DNA of 64,000 nucleotides, taken from Martinezella rhizogenes (lineage in GTDB: Bacteria > Pseudomonadota > Alphaproteobacteria > Rhizobiales > Rhizobiaceae). Location of the stretch: positions 248,001 through 312,000 of the forward strand of contig JAAMEZ010000021.1 of NCBI GenBank assembly GCA_013322215.1. The letters are read 5' to 3'. Below the pieces are notes generated by a model. That model saw only the letters and a list, made by a program, of their open reading frames with translations, was not told where the DNA came from and did not search any database. The position numbers were made by a program, and so were the translations under genes. Shown here in pieces: positions 8,287 to 16,440 of this stretch. Each line of letters starts with the position of its first letter. Within the stretch, counting starts at the first letter, position 1.

Positions 8287-9444
8287 GTGTCGATCAACAA
8301 GGACTTCAGAACGATTGCGGCTGCAAATGGGATCGCGGACGATACGGCTTATGGCGCCGTCACCCCGCCGCTCTATCTGTCGAGCAACTTTGCATTTCGG
8401 CAGTTCGAGCAAGCACAGGCCTACGAATATTCCAGAACGTCCAATCCCACGCGCGACCTGCTTGCCGATACGCTTGCAAAACTGGAGGGCGGAGCTGGCG
8501 CGGTGGTGACTTCGTCGGGAATGGCGGCCGTCAATCTCATTCTCGGTCTCCTGAAGCCTGGGGATCGGGTGATTGCACCGCATGACTGCTATGGCGGAAC
8601 ATATCGCCTTTTGGCTGCTTTGCGGGACAAGGGTCACTTCGAGGTCGAGTTTGTCGATCAAGGCAACAGCACGGCACTGGCATCGGCGCTGGATCGCGGC
8701 GCGGCGCTGGTTTTCGTTGAAACGCCCAGCAATCCGCTCATGCGCATCGTCGACATCGGGTCCATTTCCCAACAGGCGAAATCGGCAAGGGCTTGCCTCG
8801 TGGTCGACAATACCTTTCTGTCGCCGGCGCTTCAGCGGCCGATTGCCCTTGGAGCCGATTTCGTAATCCATTCGACAACAAAATATCTGAACGGCCATTC
8901 CGATGTCGTTGGCGGTGCCGTCGTTGCGGCAAATTCCCATGATGTAGAGGAGCTGAAAGCATGGGCGAATATGATCGGGGTTACCGGCTCGCCATTCGAT
9001 TCATATCTTACCCTGCGCGGCATTCGAAGCCTCTTTGCGCGGATCGAACGACAGCAGACGACGGCCATGGCCATTGCGCAGTTTCTCTCCCGGCACCCGC
9101 AGGTCGGGGCCGTGCATTATCCCGGTCTGCCGACCCATCCGGGTCATGAACTTGCGGCGCAGCAGCAATCGGGTTTCGGCGCCATGTTGAGTTTCGAGCT
9201 CAATGGAGGGATTGAAGCCATACGCCGCTTCGTGGCGACGCTGAAAATCTTCACCCTTGCCGAATCCCTGGGCGGCGTTGAAAGCCTCGTTGCGCATCCG
9301 GCAAGCATGACCCATGTCGGCATGGGTGCCGAAGCCCGCCATGCCGCTGGCATCCGTGATGGGTTGCTCAGGGTCTCCGTCGGCCTGGAAGCTGAAGAGG
9401 ATCTGCTGTCGGATTTCGCCGCAAGCCTCGGGAAGATCGAATAG
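8287..9444 (+). CDS. Cystathionine gamma-synthase/lyase-type PLP enzyme (Cys/Met metabolism)
   Basis: The 385-residue protein belongs to the Cys/Met metabolism PLP family. Markers are the N-terminal YEYSRTSNPTRD (residues 46-57, cofactor contacts from the neighbouring subunit), the GAGAVVTSSGMAA helix, VVDNTF, and the PLP Lys at about residue 199 in HSTTKYLNGHSD. The C-terminal SLGGVESLVAHPASMTH is also typical. Family members make cystathionine, cleave it, or use O-acyl homoserine. The family cannot be split reliably by eye, so no symbol is given. The start is a GTG preceded by AAAGGG. It appears to be a single-gene unit under the promoter at 8134-8161. Confidence 0.9.
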   Translation: MSINKDFRTIAAANGIADDTAYGAVTPPLYLSSNFAFRQFEQAQAYEYSRTSNPTRDLLADTLAKLEGGAGAVVTSSGMAAVNLILGLLKPGDRVIAPHDCYGGTYRLLAALRDKGHFEVEFVDQGNSTALASALDRGAALVFVETPSNPLMRIVDIGSISQQAKSARACLVVDNTFLSPALQRPIALGADFVIHSTTKYLNGHSDVVGGAVVAANSHDVEELKAWANMIGVTGSPFDSYLTLRGIRSLFARIERQQTTAMAIAQFLSRHPQVGAVHYPGLPTHPGHELAAQQQSGFGAMLSFELNGGIEAIRRFVATLKIFTLAESLGGVESLVAHPASMTHVGMGAEARHAAGIRDGLLRVSVGLEAEEDLLSDFAASLGKIE

Positions 9445-9495
9445 CCCACCGTCATCCTCTGGAGATGAAAGCGGATCGAAACTTCCGCGCCGATT

Positions 9496-10617
9496 TCAGG
9501 CGACCACTCGCGTCGGGGCGTCCCTGGTCGGCAGAAGCCGTGCCATCGCGCTCAACAGATCCGTCTGCGATATCAGACCAAGGACGCGCCAGTCGGCATC
9601 AACGACGATGACCGCATGCGTGCGTCCGTCCGTCAGAACAGGCAGGAGCGAGAGAGCAGGATCGGCCGCATCGGCTACGGCCGGTTTGGATATGGCGTGC
9701 GCAATGGTGTCGAGGCCGCCCGAGAGCTCGCGCAAGCCGACTGTGCCGATCAGGCGGCCCTCCCGATCCTTGACCGGCAACGTGCGAATATTGTGCTTCA
9801 GCAGAAGATGCCGCGCGTGATCCGGCTCAGCATCCTCGCCGATGGCAATGACATCGCGCGACATGATGTCGGCACAGCTTATGTCTCCATGCGAACGCAC
9901 CGCTGCCTGCAATTCGACCTGCCGCAAAAGGCGGCTGAGGTCTGCGCGATCGATATCGAAGGTCTCGTCAAGCACGCCCAGGGCGGCATCGACGTCTTCT
10001 TCTCTAAAACCCACCCGCAAGGGCGGCGGCAGATCGCGCGTCTGATGGGTATTCTCGGCGGGCTTTGCGACGACATGCGGATAGTTGCGCCTGGAGAGCT
10101 TGTGAAACACAAGTCCGAGGCCCACGAGTATGCAGGAGTTCAAGGCAACCGGCACGAACGGAAACAGGAAACCCCAGCCCGCAACGACCGGACCGCCGAG
10201 AACGGCGGTCAAGGCTGCGGCTCCCCCTGGCGGATGCAGGCATCGCGTAAACGACATCGCCCCTATCGCAAGCGAGACGCCGACCCCGATCGCGATGATC
10301 GGATCGTGGATGAGATAGGCGGCGATGATGCCCATCAACGCGGAAATGGTGTTGCCGCCGATAATCGACCAAGGCTGTGCAAGCGGGCTCGCCGGAACCG
10401 CGAAAAGCAACACCGCAGACGCCCCCATCGGCGCGACGATGAGCGGAAGATGCGGTCCCTGCCCGAACAGATAGCCGCTGATGACTCCGGTAAGGCCAAT
10501 GCCGATCAAGGCGCCAAGGCACGCGATCAGCCGCTCGCGCAAGGTGGCTCCGGCGAGGATCGGGGAAAACAGACGGAACCGGCTGGACCCCGCCTTGTGG
10601 GACTCTGGATGCTGCAT
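9496..10617 (-). CDS. HPP family integral membrane protein with C-terminal CBS pair
   Basis: The 373-residue protein has an N-terminal HPP domain with about four or five membrane helices (residues 25-175) that includes the namesake motif LHPPGGAAALTAV at about 128-140. A linker follows, then two CBS domains (about 245-360, with DIMSRDVIAIGED and GLISQTDLLSAMA). CBS pairs usually bind adenine nucleotides. A plant homologue of the HPP domain is known as a chloroplast nitrite transporter; bacterial roles are mostly undefined. It lies 53 bp downstream of a LysR-type gene on the same strand, probably co-transcribed with it. Confidence 0.88.
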   Translation of the reverse strand: MQHPESHKAGSSRFRLFSPILAGATLRERLIACLGALIGIGLTGVISGYLFGQGPHLPLIVAPMGASAVLLFAVPASPLAQPWSIIGGNTISALMGIIAAYLIHDPIIAIGVGVSLAIGAMSFTRCLHPPGGAAALTAVLGGPVVAGWGFLFPFVPVALNSCILVGLGLVFHKLSRRNYPHVVAKPAENTHQTRDLPPPLRVGFREEDVDAALGVLDETFDIDRADLSRLLRQVELQAAVRSHGDISCADIMSRDVIAIGEDAEPDHARHLLLKHNIRTLPVKDREGRLIGTVGLRELSGGLDTIAHAISKPAVADAADPALSLLPVLTDGRTHAVIVVDADWRVLGLISQTDLLSAMARLLPTRDAPTRVVA

Positions 10618-10670
10618 GATGAAACCAGTTTTAGAGAAGGGTATTCCTTGGATGAACGGCAGGACGCCGG

Positions 10671-11576
10671 CTAGTTCGGCACGAGCGGCAGGCTCTTGCC
10701 CTTGGTGGCGCCGAGGACTTCATGAAACGCATCGAACGAACTCGGGCGATCATTCTTGCGGGAGATAAGGATCGTGTCGACGGCAGCAAGCTGGTGTGTC
10801 GCCGATGTCGCCGGCCAGTGCATGAGATCGAGAACCGACTTTGGCATGACGCCGGCTGCGTTACCGGTCGCCACACTGGCCAGAATGGCATGATAGGAGC
10901 CAAGTTCGGTCGTCGGCAAAGAGCTCGATTTGCGCGCCCAGCCTTCTGCAATCCTGCGATAAGTGCATCCGGGCTCAAGGGCAGCAATCGATCCGACACG
11001 CAAATCGGCAGCCGATCGGATCGATGGATGCCCGGATGGCAGAAGGAGGAGCAAATCCTCGACAAATACCGGCTCGGCCTCGAGCTGCTTGAGCTCGGCC
11101 GCAAAACTTGGATCTTCATCCAGCATCGCTTTTGGCGGCCGGGCGATCAGGGCGCAGTCCAAAACATCGCGCAGAACATCTTGAGCAAGATCGCGGGAAG
11201 CGCCAAGTGTCAGTTGAAGCGATACATCCGGCCACATATGATTGAACTGGCTGAGCGCTGCGGGCAGCCGGCTTGCCGCCGTGCTTTCCATCGTTCCCAG
11301 ACGCAACGTACCCGTTGGGCGCTGAGGCCTGACCGCCTGACGCGCCTCGAGCGCAAGCGCGGCAAGTCGATTGGCATAGACCTGAAATGTCTCGCCTTCT
11401 TTCGTCAGCGTCATCTTCTTGCCGTCGCGGCTGAAGAGCAGGACGCCCAGATAGTCCTCCAACTGCTGGATGCGCGTCGTCACATTCGACGGCACGCGTC
11501 CCACGACCTTGGCGGCCTTGGTCACGCTGCGGTCACTGGCCACAGCAAGGAAGATTTCGATTGATGAGAGGTCCAA
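10671..11576 (-). CDS. LysR family transcriptional regulator
   Basis: A 301-residue regulator with the N-terminal winged helix-turn-helix (FLAVASDRSVTKAAKVVGRVPSNVTTRIQQLEDYLG, residues 9-44) and a LysR substrate-binding domain containing GTLRLGTMEST. The start is a TTG at 11576: an in-frame stop lies just upstream and no ATG precedes the DNA-binding domain. It is divergent from the cyclo-ligase-like gene and directly upstream of the HPP/CBS gene, so either may be its target. Confidence 0.88.
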   Translation of the reverse strand: MDLSSIEIFLAVASDRSVTKAAKVVGRVPSNVTTRIQQLEDYLGVLLFSRDGKKMTLTKEGETFQVYANRLAALALEARQAVRPQRPTGTLRLGTMESTAASRLPAALSQFNHMWPDVSLQLTLGASRDLAQDVLRDVLDCALIARPPKAMLDEDPSFAAELKQLEAEPVFVEDLLLLLPSGHPSIRSAADLRVGSIAALEPGCTYRRIAEGWARKSSSLPTTELGSYHAILASVATGNAAGVMPKSVLDLMHWPATSATHQLAAVDTILISRKNDRPSSFDAFHEVLGATKGKSLPLVPN

Positions 11577-11690
11577 TGAAAAGATCTCGATTCAGGAATT
11601 AAGTTATCCTATCATTCCCTATATAAAAATCATTGTCGCAGCTCAAGCATGTTTCGGCATCGAGCCATGGAATGGAGTTCCGAAGAGCGG

Positions 11691-12374
11691 ATGGCAAAAT
11701 CAGATCGACATCAAACGGACGAAACAATCCGCGAATATGCGTCGCCTGCCTGCATGCTGCACGAGGTCGACCCAGCCTATAGCGGCATTTCACCCGATGA
11801 GGACTGGATCTCGACTATTTTCGCGTGGCGAAAGGCCGAACGGCAAAGGCTGATCGGAGCGCGAAAGGCGCTGCCGTTCGAAAAACGCGAGGACTATACG
11901 GGTTCGATTGCTGCTCATCTCGACCAGGTTGTCACCGATATCGACGGCAGACACGTCAGCCTGTTCTGGCCCTTCTCGGGAGAGCCCGACCTGAGGGGGT
12001 GGATGGTCGCCTTGACGACCCGTGGCGCGAACTGCCTGTTGCCCGTCGTCGTTGCCAAGGCAAGGCCTTTAATATTCCGATCATGGAAAAAAGGGGAGCG
12101 GCTTGAACGCGGGGTATGGAACATTCCAGTGCCGGCAGAGGGCAAGGAAGCAATCCCAGATATCGTCATAGCGCCCCTGGTTGGCTTCGATTCAGCTTGC
12201 TACCGTCTTGGTTATGGAGGTGGATTTTTCGACAGAACCCTTGCTGCCCTCGAGCACAAACCTTTGGTCATCGGCGTCGGCTTCGAATCGCAGAGGATCG
12301 ACACCATTCGCCCGCTTGCTCATGACATTCCGATGGACGTGATCGTCACGCAAGCAGGACTGCGCTATCGATGA
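11691..12374 (+). CDS. 5-formyltetrahydrofolate cyclo-ligase family protein
   Basis: The protein shows the MTHFS fold signatures: an N-terminal basic helix (WRKAERQRLIGARKALP), a central VSLFWPFSGEPD strand-loop, and the ATP/substrate loop GYGGGFFDRTLA near the C-terminus. The family converts 5-formyl-THF to 5,10-methenyl-THF with ATP. About 45 residues precede the usual start of the domain, so the protein is longer than classic members. The start is uncertain; ATGs at 11649 and 11667 are in frame. The GGAG at 11674-11677 favours 11691. It is divergent from the LysR gene. It may be a paralogue with a different acyl-folate or regulatory role. Confidence 0.72.
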   Translation: MAKSDRHQTDETIREYASPACMLHEVDPAYSGISPDEDWISTIFAWRKAERQRLIGARKALPFEKREDYTGSIAAHLDQVVTDIDGRHVSLFWPFSGEPDLRGWMVALTTRGANCLLPVVVAKARPLIFRSWKKGERLERGVWNIPVPAEGKEAIPDIVIAPLVGFDSACYRLGYGGGFFDRTLAALEHKPLVIGVGFESQRIDTIRPLAHDIPMDVIVTQAGLRYR

Positions 12375-12567
12375 GTTCAATGCCCTTTTTTCTCGTCGGG
12401 CTTTGAGCCTGTCGATTGCGATGAGGTGCTAAACAGAGCGGCAGATCGCCGCACAAACGGGCAGCGGTTCATGCCTGCACGCTGCTTTACCCGGCCAGAT
12501 CAACGCCTGCACCTATTGGCACATGAATTGCGTCTTCATGATCGATCCATCGGAAGAGACGATATTC

Positions 12568-12888
12568 ATGCTGTCCATTCTCCCGCCGCTACTTTTGAGC
12601 ATTTCCCTCGGTTTGAGCTGGAATAGGTTTCTGCTCACGTTCACAAGCCGCGGGGACTGTCTTCAAAACCAGATGCCGGTTACGATGGTCGCGGCGACCG
12701 TCAGCCTGACCGCCCTTGCATTGTCGTTTGCCGACAAGGGACCGTTGCTGGGAGGTGCTATCATCCTGCTCGGACTGTTGCTTGCGGCCATCAGCAAGAA
12801 CCTCTCCCAACCCATTGCCATTGTGGCGCTTTCCGCCGTCAGCCTTGCGGCCTATCTCCAGTTTACAGCGCATGCATTGAGCCACTGA
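12568..12888 (+). CDS. Small hypothetical membrane protein
   Basis: A 106-residue frame with three or four hydrophobic segments (MLSILPPLLLSISLGLSW, MVAATVSLTALALSF, GGAIILLGLLLAAI, PIAIVALSAVSLAAYL). The ATG at 12568 is preceded by GGAAGAG at a workable distance; ATGs at 12523 and 12538 would extend it. No family is recognised. It could be a real small inner-membrane protein; absence of a conserved motif keeps confidence low. Confidence 0.42.
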   Translation: MLSILPPLLLSISLGLSWNRFLLTFTSRGDCLQNQMPVTMVAATVSLTALALSFADKGPLLGGAIILLGLLLAAISKNLSQPIAIVALSAVSLAAYLQFTAHALSH

Positions 12889-13311
12889 TGCCCACCAAAT
12901 CGGCATGGGACGCCATGACGCCCTGCGTCACCTAAGGGATCTCGGCAAATCCCGCTCGGCTTCGGCTGACCTGCCTTGAGCACAGAGAATTAGCGATGGG
13001 AACACGTGCGTGATTGCCAAATGGCAAACCAACACCGCGGTCGCATCACTGCTCGCCCTTCACACGCCTCCGGTCGGTGAAATCCGAAGAGCCGGATCAA
13101 TTCCCTCTGACATCCGAGTGGCGTTTTTCGCGAAAAGCCCCGCTGCTCAAAGCATTCGGCAGCAAAAACAGGATTGTATTTTTTCACAACATCTATTGTG
13201 TACTCAGATTATACAATTTTATTGACTCGATGATCGGCCTGTGCGACCTTCCTCCCATCAGCAGGAGCCGACGGGTTCAATTCCCTGCAAAATCCCAAGG
13301 AGGAGGTCGCA
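12889..13311. other. Intergenic region, 423 bp, no gene seen
   Basis: Both strands lack a convincing coding frame. The right half is AT-rich and holds the inverted repeat at 13195-13217. The AAGGAGGT ribosome site of the GntR gene lies at 13299-13306. Nothing recognisable is seen in 12889-13150. Confidence 0.5.
13195..13217. promoter_or_regulatory. Candidate GntR-family operator
   Basis: ATTGTGTA (13195-13202) and TATACAAT (13210-13217) form an inverted repeat with one mismatch and a 7-base spacer, in an AT-rich stretch 95 bases upstream of the GntR gene. FadR-type regulators often bind short inverted repeats of the form TTGTA/TACAA, so autoregulation is plausible. Inferred from sequence form and position. 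Confidence 0.45.
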
Positions 13312-14022
13312 ATGAAGGGCGGGAAGAGCAGTCTTTACGACGATCTGAAACGTCAAATTCTGACGATGGAGCTCGATCCTGACCAGGATTTGGACGAGGT
13401 CAGTCTCAGCGAGCAATACGGCCTCTCGCGCACACCCGTCCGGGAAATCTTTCGGCGCCTCGAGGGCGAAGGCTATATCGACATCCGGGCCAATCGCGGC
13501 GCACGCGTCAGCCCAATGAACCATCAGACCCTCAGGCACTTCTTTCTGGTGGCGCCGATGATCTATGCCGCAATCGGCAGGCTCGCGGTGCAGAACTTCA
13601 AGCCCAAGCAACTCGTGGATCTGAAAGAGACGCAGGATCGGTTCCGATCGGCAAGCACCTCGGGCGATGCTCTCGCCATGGTACTCGAGAACAATCGCTT
13701 CCACGAAATCATCGGCGAAATGTCGTTCAACGCCTATCTGCAGCCGAGCCTCGGCCGCTTGCTGATCGACCATGCACGGATCGGCCACACCTTCTTCCGC
13801 CCGAAGAACGACGATATGCGCGAGCGGCTTCAACTCGCCGTGGAGCATCATGACGGCTTCATCGAGGCAATCGCGAAGCATGACGAAGACACCGTCGTGG
13901 ACCTGGTCTTCGAGCATTGGGAGCTGTCGCGCGAGAACATGGAAATGTTCATCGCGCCGCAAGGAATGAAGGCGGACGCGCTCGTCGAAGTGCCCGTCAC
14001 ATCGATGGAGAAATCGTCTTGA
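13312..14022 (+). CDS. GntR family regulator, FadR/FCD subfamily
   Basis: The 236-residue protein has an N-terminal winged helix (LKRQILTMELDPDQDLDEVSLSEQYG then LSRTPVREIFRRLEGEGYI, about residues 12-61) and an all-helical FCD domain with the metal-ligand pattern expected in NRFHEIIG and EHHDGFIEAI. A strong AAGGAGG site precedes the ATG. Its stop overlaps the start of the DapA-type gene (TTGA), so regulator and enzyme genes are translationally coupled. FCD regulators commonly sense carboxylic acids, which suits control of an amino-acid-derivative pathway. Confidence 0.92.
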   Translation: MKGGKSSLYDDLKRQILTMELDPDQDLDEVSLSEQYGLSRTPVREIFRRLEGEGYIDIRANRGARVSPMNHQTLRHFFLVAPMIYAAIGRLAVQNFKPKQLVDLKETQDRFRSASTSGDALAMVLENNRFHEIIGEMSFNAYLQPSLGRLLIDHARIGHTFFRPKNDDMRERLQLAVEHHDGFIEAIAKHDEDTVVDLVFEHWELSRENMEMFIAPQGMKADALVEVPVTSMEKSS

Positions 14023-14930
14023 ATTTCGAAGGCATCTACACCCCGGCGATCACGCCGCATGGACCGGACGGTCAGATAGACAAGGCTGCTTTCGCAGCCG
14101 TGCTGGAAGCCCTCGTCGAGGCCAGGGTCCACGGCATCATCATCGGCGGCTCCACGGGCGAATATTATGCCCAATCCATGCAGGAACGGCTCGATCTTGC
14201 TGCCTATGCCAAGCAGGTCATCGCAAACCGCCTGCCGCTGATCGTTGGTACCGGGGCGACCCGTACGGAGGACTCGGTCGCATATGCAACGGCAGCAAAG
14301 GAGATCGGCGCGGATGCAATCCTCGTGACATCGCCGCCCTATGCCCTGCCGACGGAGAAGGAAAACGCCATTCACGCATTGACGGTCGACCGCGCCGCGG
14401 ATCTGCCGATCATGCTCTATAACTACCCTGCCCGCATGGGCGTGATGATGGGCGACGAATATTTCTCGCGTGTCGGCAAGTCCAAGAATGTGCGGGCGAT
14501 CAAGGAAAGTTCCGGGGAGATGGCAAACGTCCATCTGCTGGCGCGGAAATTTCCTCACATCGCACTGTCTTGCGGCTGGGATGACCAGGCCCTCGAATTC
14601 TTCGCCTGGGGTGCGAAGAGCTGGGTGTGCGCCGGTTCGAACTTTCTGCCGCGCGAACATGTCGCGCTCTACGAAGCCTGCGTGCTCGAGAAGAATTTCG
14701 ACAAGGGCCGCGCCATCATGACGGCGATGCTGCCGCTGATGGATTTTCTCGAAACCGGCAAGTTCGTGCAATCGATCAAACATGGCTGCGAGATCATCGG
14801 CCTCAAGGCCGGACCTGTCCGCGCCCCGCTGCGCGGAATGACCTCCGAAGAAAAAAGAACCCTCCAGACTGTCGTCGCCACCTTGAAGCGCACGGTCGCC
14901 CAGATCACGTCGGGAGCCAATCATGCATGA
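14019..14930 (+). CDS. Dihydrodipicolinate synthase (DapA) family lyase/deaminase
   Basis: A 303-residue TIM-barrel protein of the class I aldolase DapA family. The catalytic Tyr is at about residue 134 (YNYPARMG) and the Schiff-base Lys at about 162 (RAIKESSGEM); GGSTGEYYAQS is the GxxGE loop. The TTG start at 14019 has GGAG eight bases upstream and overlaps the GntR stop. In hydroxyproline catabolism a DapA relative (pyrroline-4-hydroxy-2-carboxylate deaminase) yields 2-oxoglutarate semialdehyde, which an aldehyde dehydrogenase then oxidises; the next gene is such a dehydrogenase. Other roles, such as sugar-acid dehydratase or aldolase, remain possible. Confidence 0.88.
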   Translation: MNFEGIYTPAITPHGPDGQIDKAAFAAVLEALVEARVHGIIIGGSTGEYYAQSMQERLDLAAYAKQVIANRLPLIVGTGATRTEDSVAYATAAKEIGADAILVTSPPYALPTEKENAIHALTVDRAADLPIMLYNYPARMGVMMGDEYFSRVGKSKNVRAIKESSGEMANVHLLARKFPHIALSCGWDDQALEFFAWGAKSWVCAGSNFLPREHVALYEACVLEKNFDKGRAIMTAMLPLMDFLETGKFVQSIKHGCEIIGLKAGPVRAPLRGMTSEEKRTLQTVVATLKRTVAQITSGANHA

Positions 14931-16440
14931 ACCTTTGACCGCAGCCGAATACAAGGCGATTGCCGCTGGCTTCGATCTGCCGACGAACGCCTTCATCGAC
15001 GGTTCCTTCCGTCCGGCCAATTCCGGCAAGACGTTCACGACGACCAATCCGGCGACCGGCGAACTCCTGGCTAACGTCGCCGCCTGTGATGCCAGCGACG
15101 TCGACTACGCCGTACTCAAGGCAAGAGAGGCCTTTGAGGATGGCCGCTGGCGTCAGCTATCGCCGGGCGAGCGCAAGGCAACGCTCATCAAGTTCGCCAG
15201 GCTGCTCGAAGAGAACCGTCACGAGTTGGCGGTTATGGAGAGCCTCGATAGCGGCAAGCCGGTTCGCGAGTGCCAGACCGTCGACGTGCCCGACACCATC
15301 CACACCATCCGCTGGCACGCCGAGGCGATCGACAAGCTCTATGACAATACCAATCCTGTTGGCCCGAATGCGCTGGCAATGGTGGTGCGCGAGCCGATCG
15401 GCGTCGTCGGCTGTGTCCTGCCCTGGAATTTCCCGCTGCTGATGCTTGCCTGGAAGATCGGCCCGGCGCTGGCTGCTGGTTGCTCCGTCGTCGTCAAGCC
15501 CGCGCAGGAGACGACCCTGACGACGCTGCGGGTTGCCGAACTTGCTTATGAAGCCGGTATCCCGGCCGGTGTCTTCAATGTCGTCACCGGCAGCGGCAGG
15601 GATGTCGGCGAACCGCTCGGCCTGCACATGGATGTCGACATGGTGGCCTTTACCGGCTCGACGCCGACCGGCCGCCGTTTCCTGCATTATTCCGCCGATT
15701 CCAACCTGAAGAAGGTCGTGCTCGAATGCGGCGGCAAGAACCCGGCCGTTGTGCTGGAAGATGCCGACGATCTCGATCTCGTCGCCGAGCAGGTCGTCAA
15801 CGGTGCCTTCTGGAACATGGGCGAAAACTGCAGCGCGAGTTCACGCCTCATCGTCCATGCCAAGATCAAGGACGAGCTCCTAAAGCGCATCGGCGCCTAC
15901 ATGCGCGAGTGGAAAACGGGCGACCCCCTTGATCCGGAAAACCGCGTCGGCGCACTGGTCAGCAAGAACCATTACGAGAAGGTCACATCCTTCCTTGACG
16001 ACGTCAAAAGCGAGAAGTTGACGATCGCCCATGGTGGCGAAACGCATGGCGGCATTTTCGTCGAGCCGACGGTGGTTGACGGCGTCACCGCTGCAAGCCG
16101 GCTTTTCAAGGAGGAAATCTTCGGGCCGATCCTGTCGGTGACGACGTTCAACACCCTGGCCGAGGCCGTCGCTCTTGCCAACGACACCAATTATGGCCTG
16201 ACGGCGTCGGTCTATACCGGCAGCCTGAAGAATGCGATCCGGCTGTCACGTGACATCCGGGCCGGCCTCGTCACCGTCAACTGCTTCGGCGAGGGCGACG
16301 CGACGACACCGTTCGGCGGCTATAAGGAGTCTGGTTTTGGCGGGCGCGACAAGTCGATCTTCGCCCATGACAATTATTGCGAACTGAAGACCATCTGGAT
16401 CGATATCTCCGATCGCTCGGTGGACGAGACGATCCGATGA
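14923..16440 (+). CDS. NAD(P)-dependent aldehyde dehydrogenase (PuuC-like)
   Basis: The 505-residue enzyme has all ALDH hallmarks: PWNFPLLMLAWKIGPALAAG (about 165), cofactor loop FTGSTPTGR (about 246), general-base Glu at about 268 (LECGGKNP) and nucleophile Cys at about 303 (GENCSASSRL), plus the KEEIFGPI and GGYKESGFG motifs. It resembles gamma-glutamyl-aminobutyraldehyde dehydrogenases in sequence style. It overlaps the upstream lyase gene by eight bases, and its stop overlaps the next gene. In this operon it probably oxidises the semialdehyde made by the DapA-type or FAD enzyme. Confidence 0.93.
   Translation: MHEPLTAAEYKAIAAGFDLPTNAFIDGSFRPANSGKTFTTTNPATGELLANVAACDASDVDYAVLKAREAFEDGRWRQLSPGERKATLIKFARLLEENRHELAVMESLDSGKPVRECQTVDVPDTIHTIRWHAEAIDKLYDNTNPVGPNALAMVVREPIGVVGCVLPWNFPLLMLAWKIGPALAAGCSVVVKPAQETTLTTLRVAELAYEAGIPAGVFNVVTGSGRDVGEPLGLHMDVDMVAFTGSTPTGRRFLHYSADSNLKKVVLECGGKNPAVVLEDADDLDLVAEQVVNGAFWNMGENCSASSRLIVHAKIKDELLKRIGAYMREWKTGDPLDPENRVGALVSKNHYEKVTSFLDDVKSEKLTIAHGGETHGGIFVEPTVVDGVTAASRLFKEEIFGPILSVTTFNTLAEAVALANDTNYGLTASVYTGSLKNAIRLSRDIRAGLVTVNCFGEGDATTPFGGYKESGFGGRDKSIFAHDNYCELKTIWIDISDRSVDETIR

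Noticed and set aside
13848..15047. Minus-strand frame (399 codons) across the DapA-type gene
   Set aside because: Covers parts of three real plus-strand genes and has shadow-like composition.
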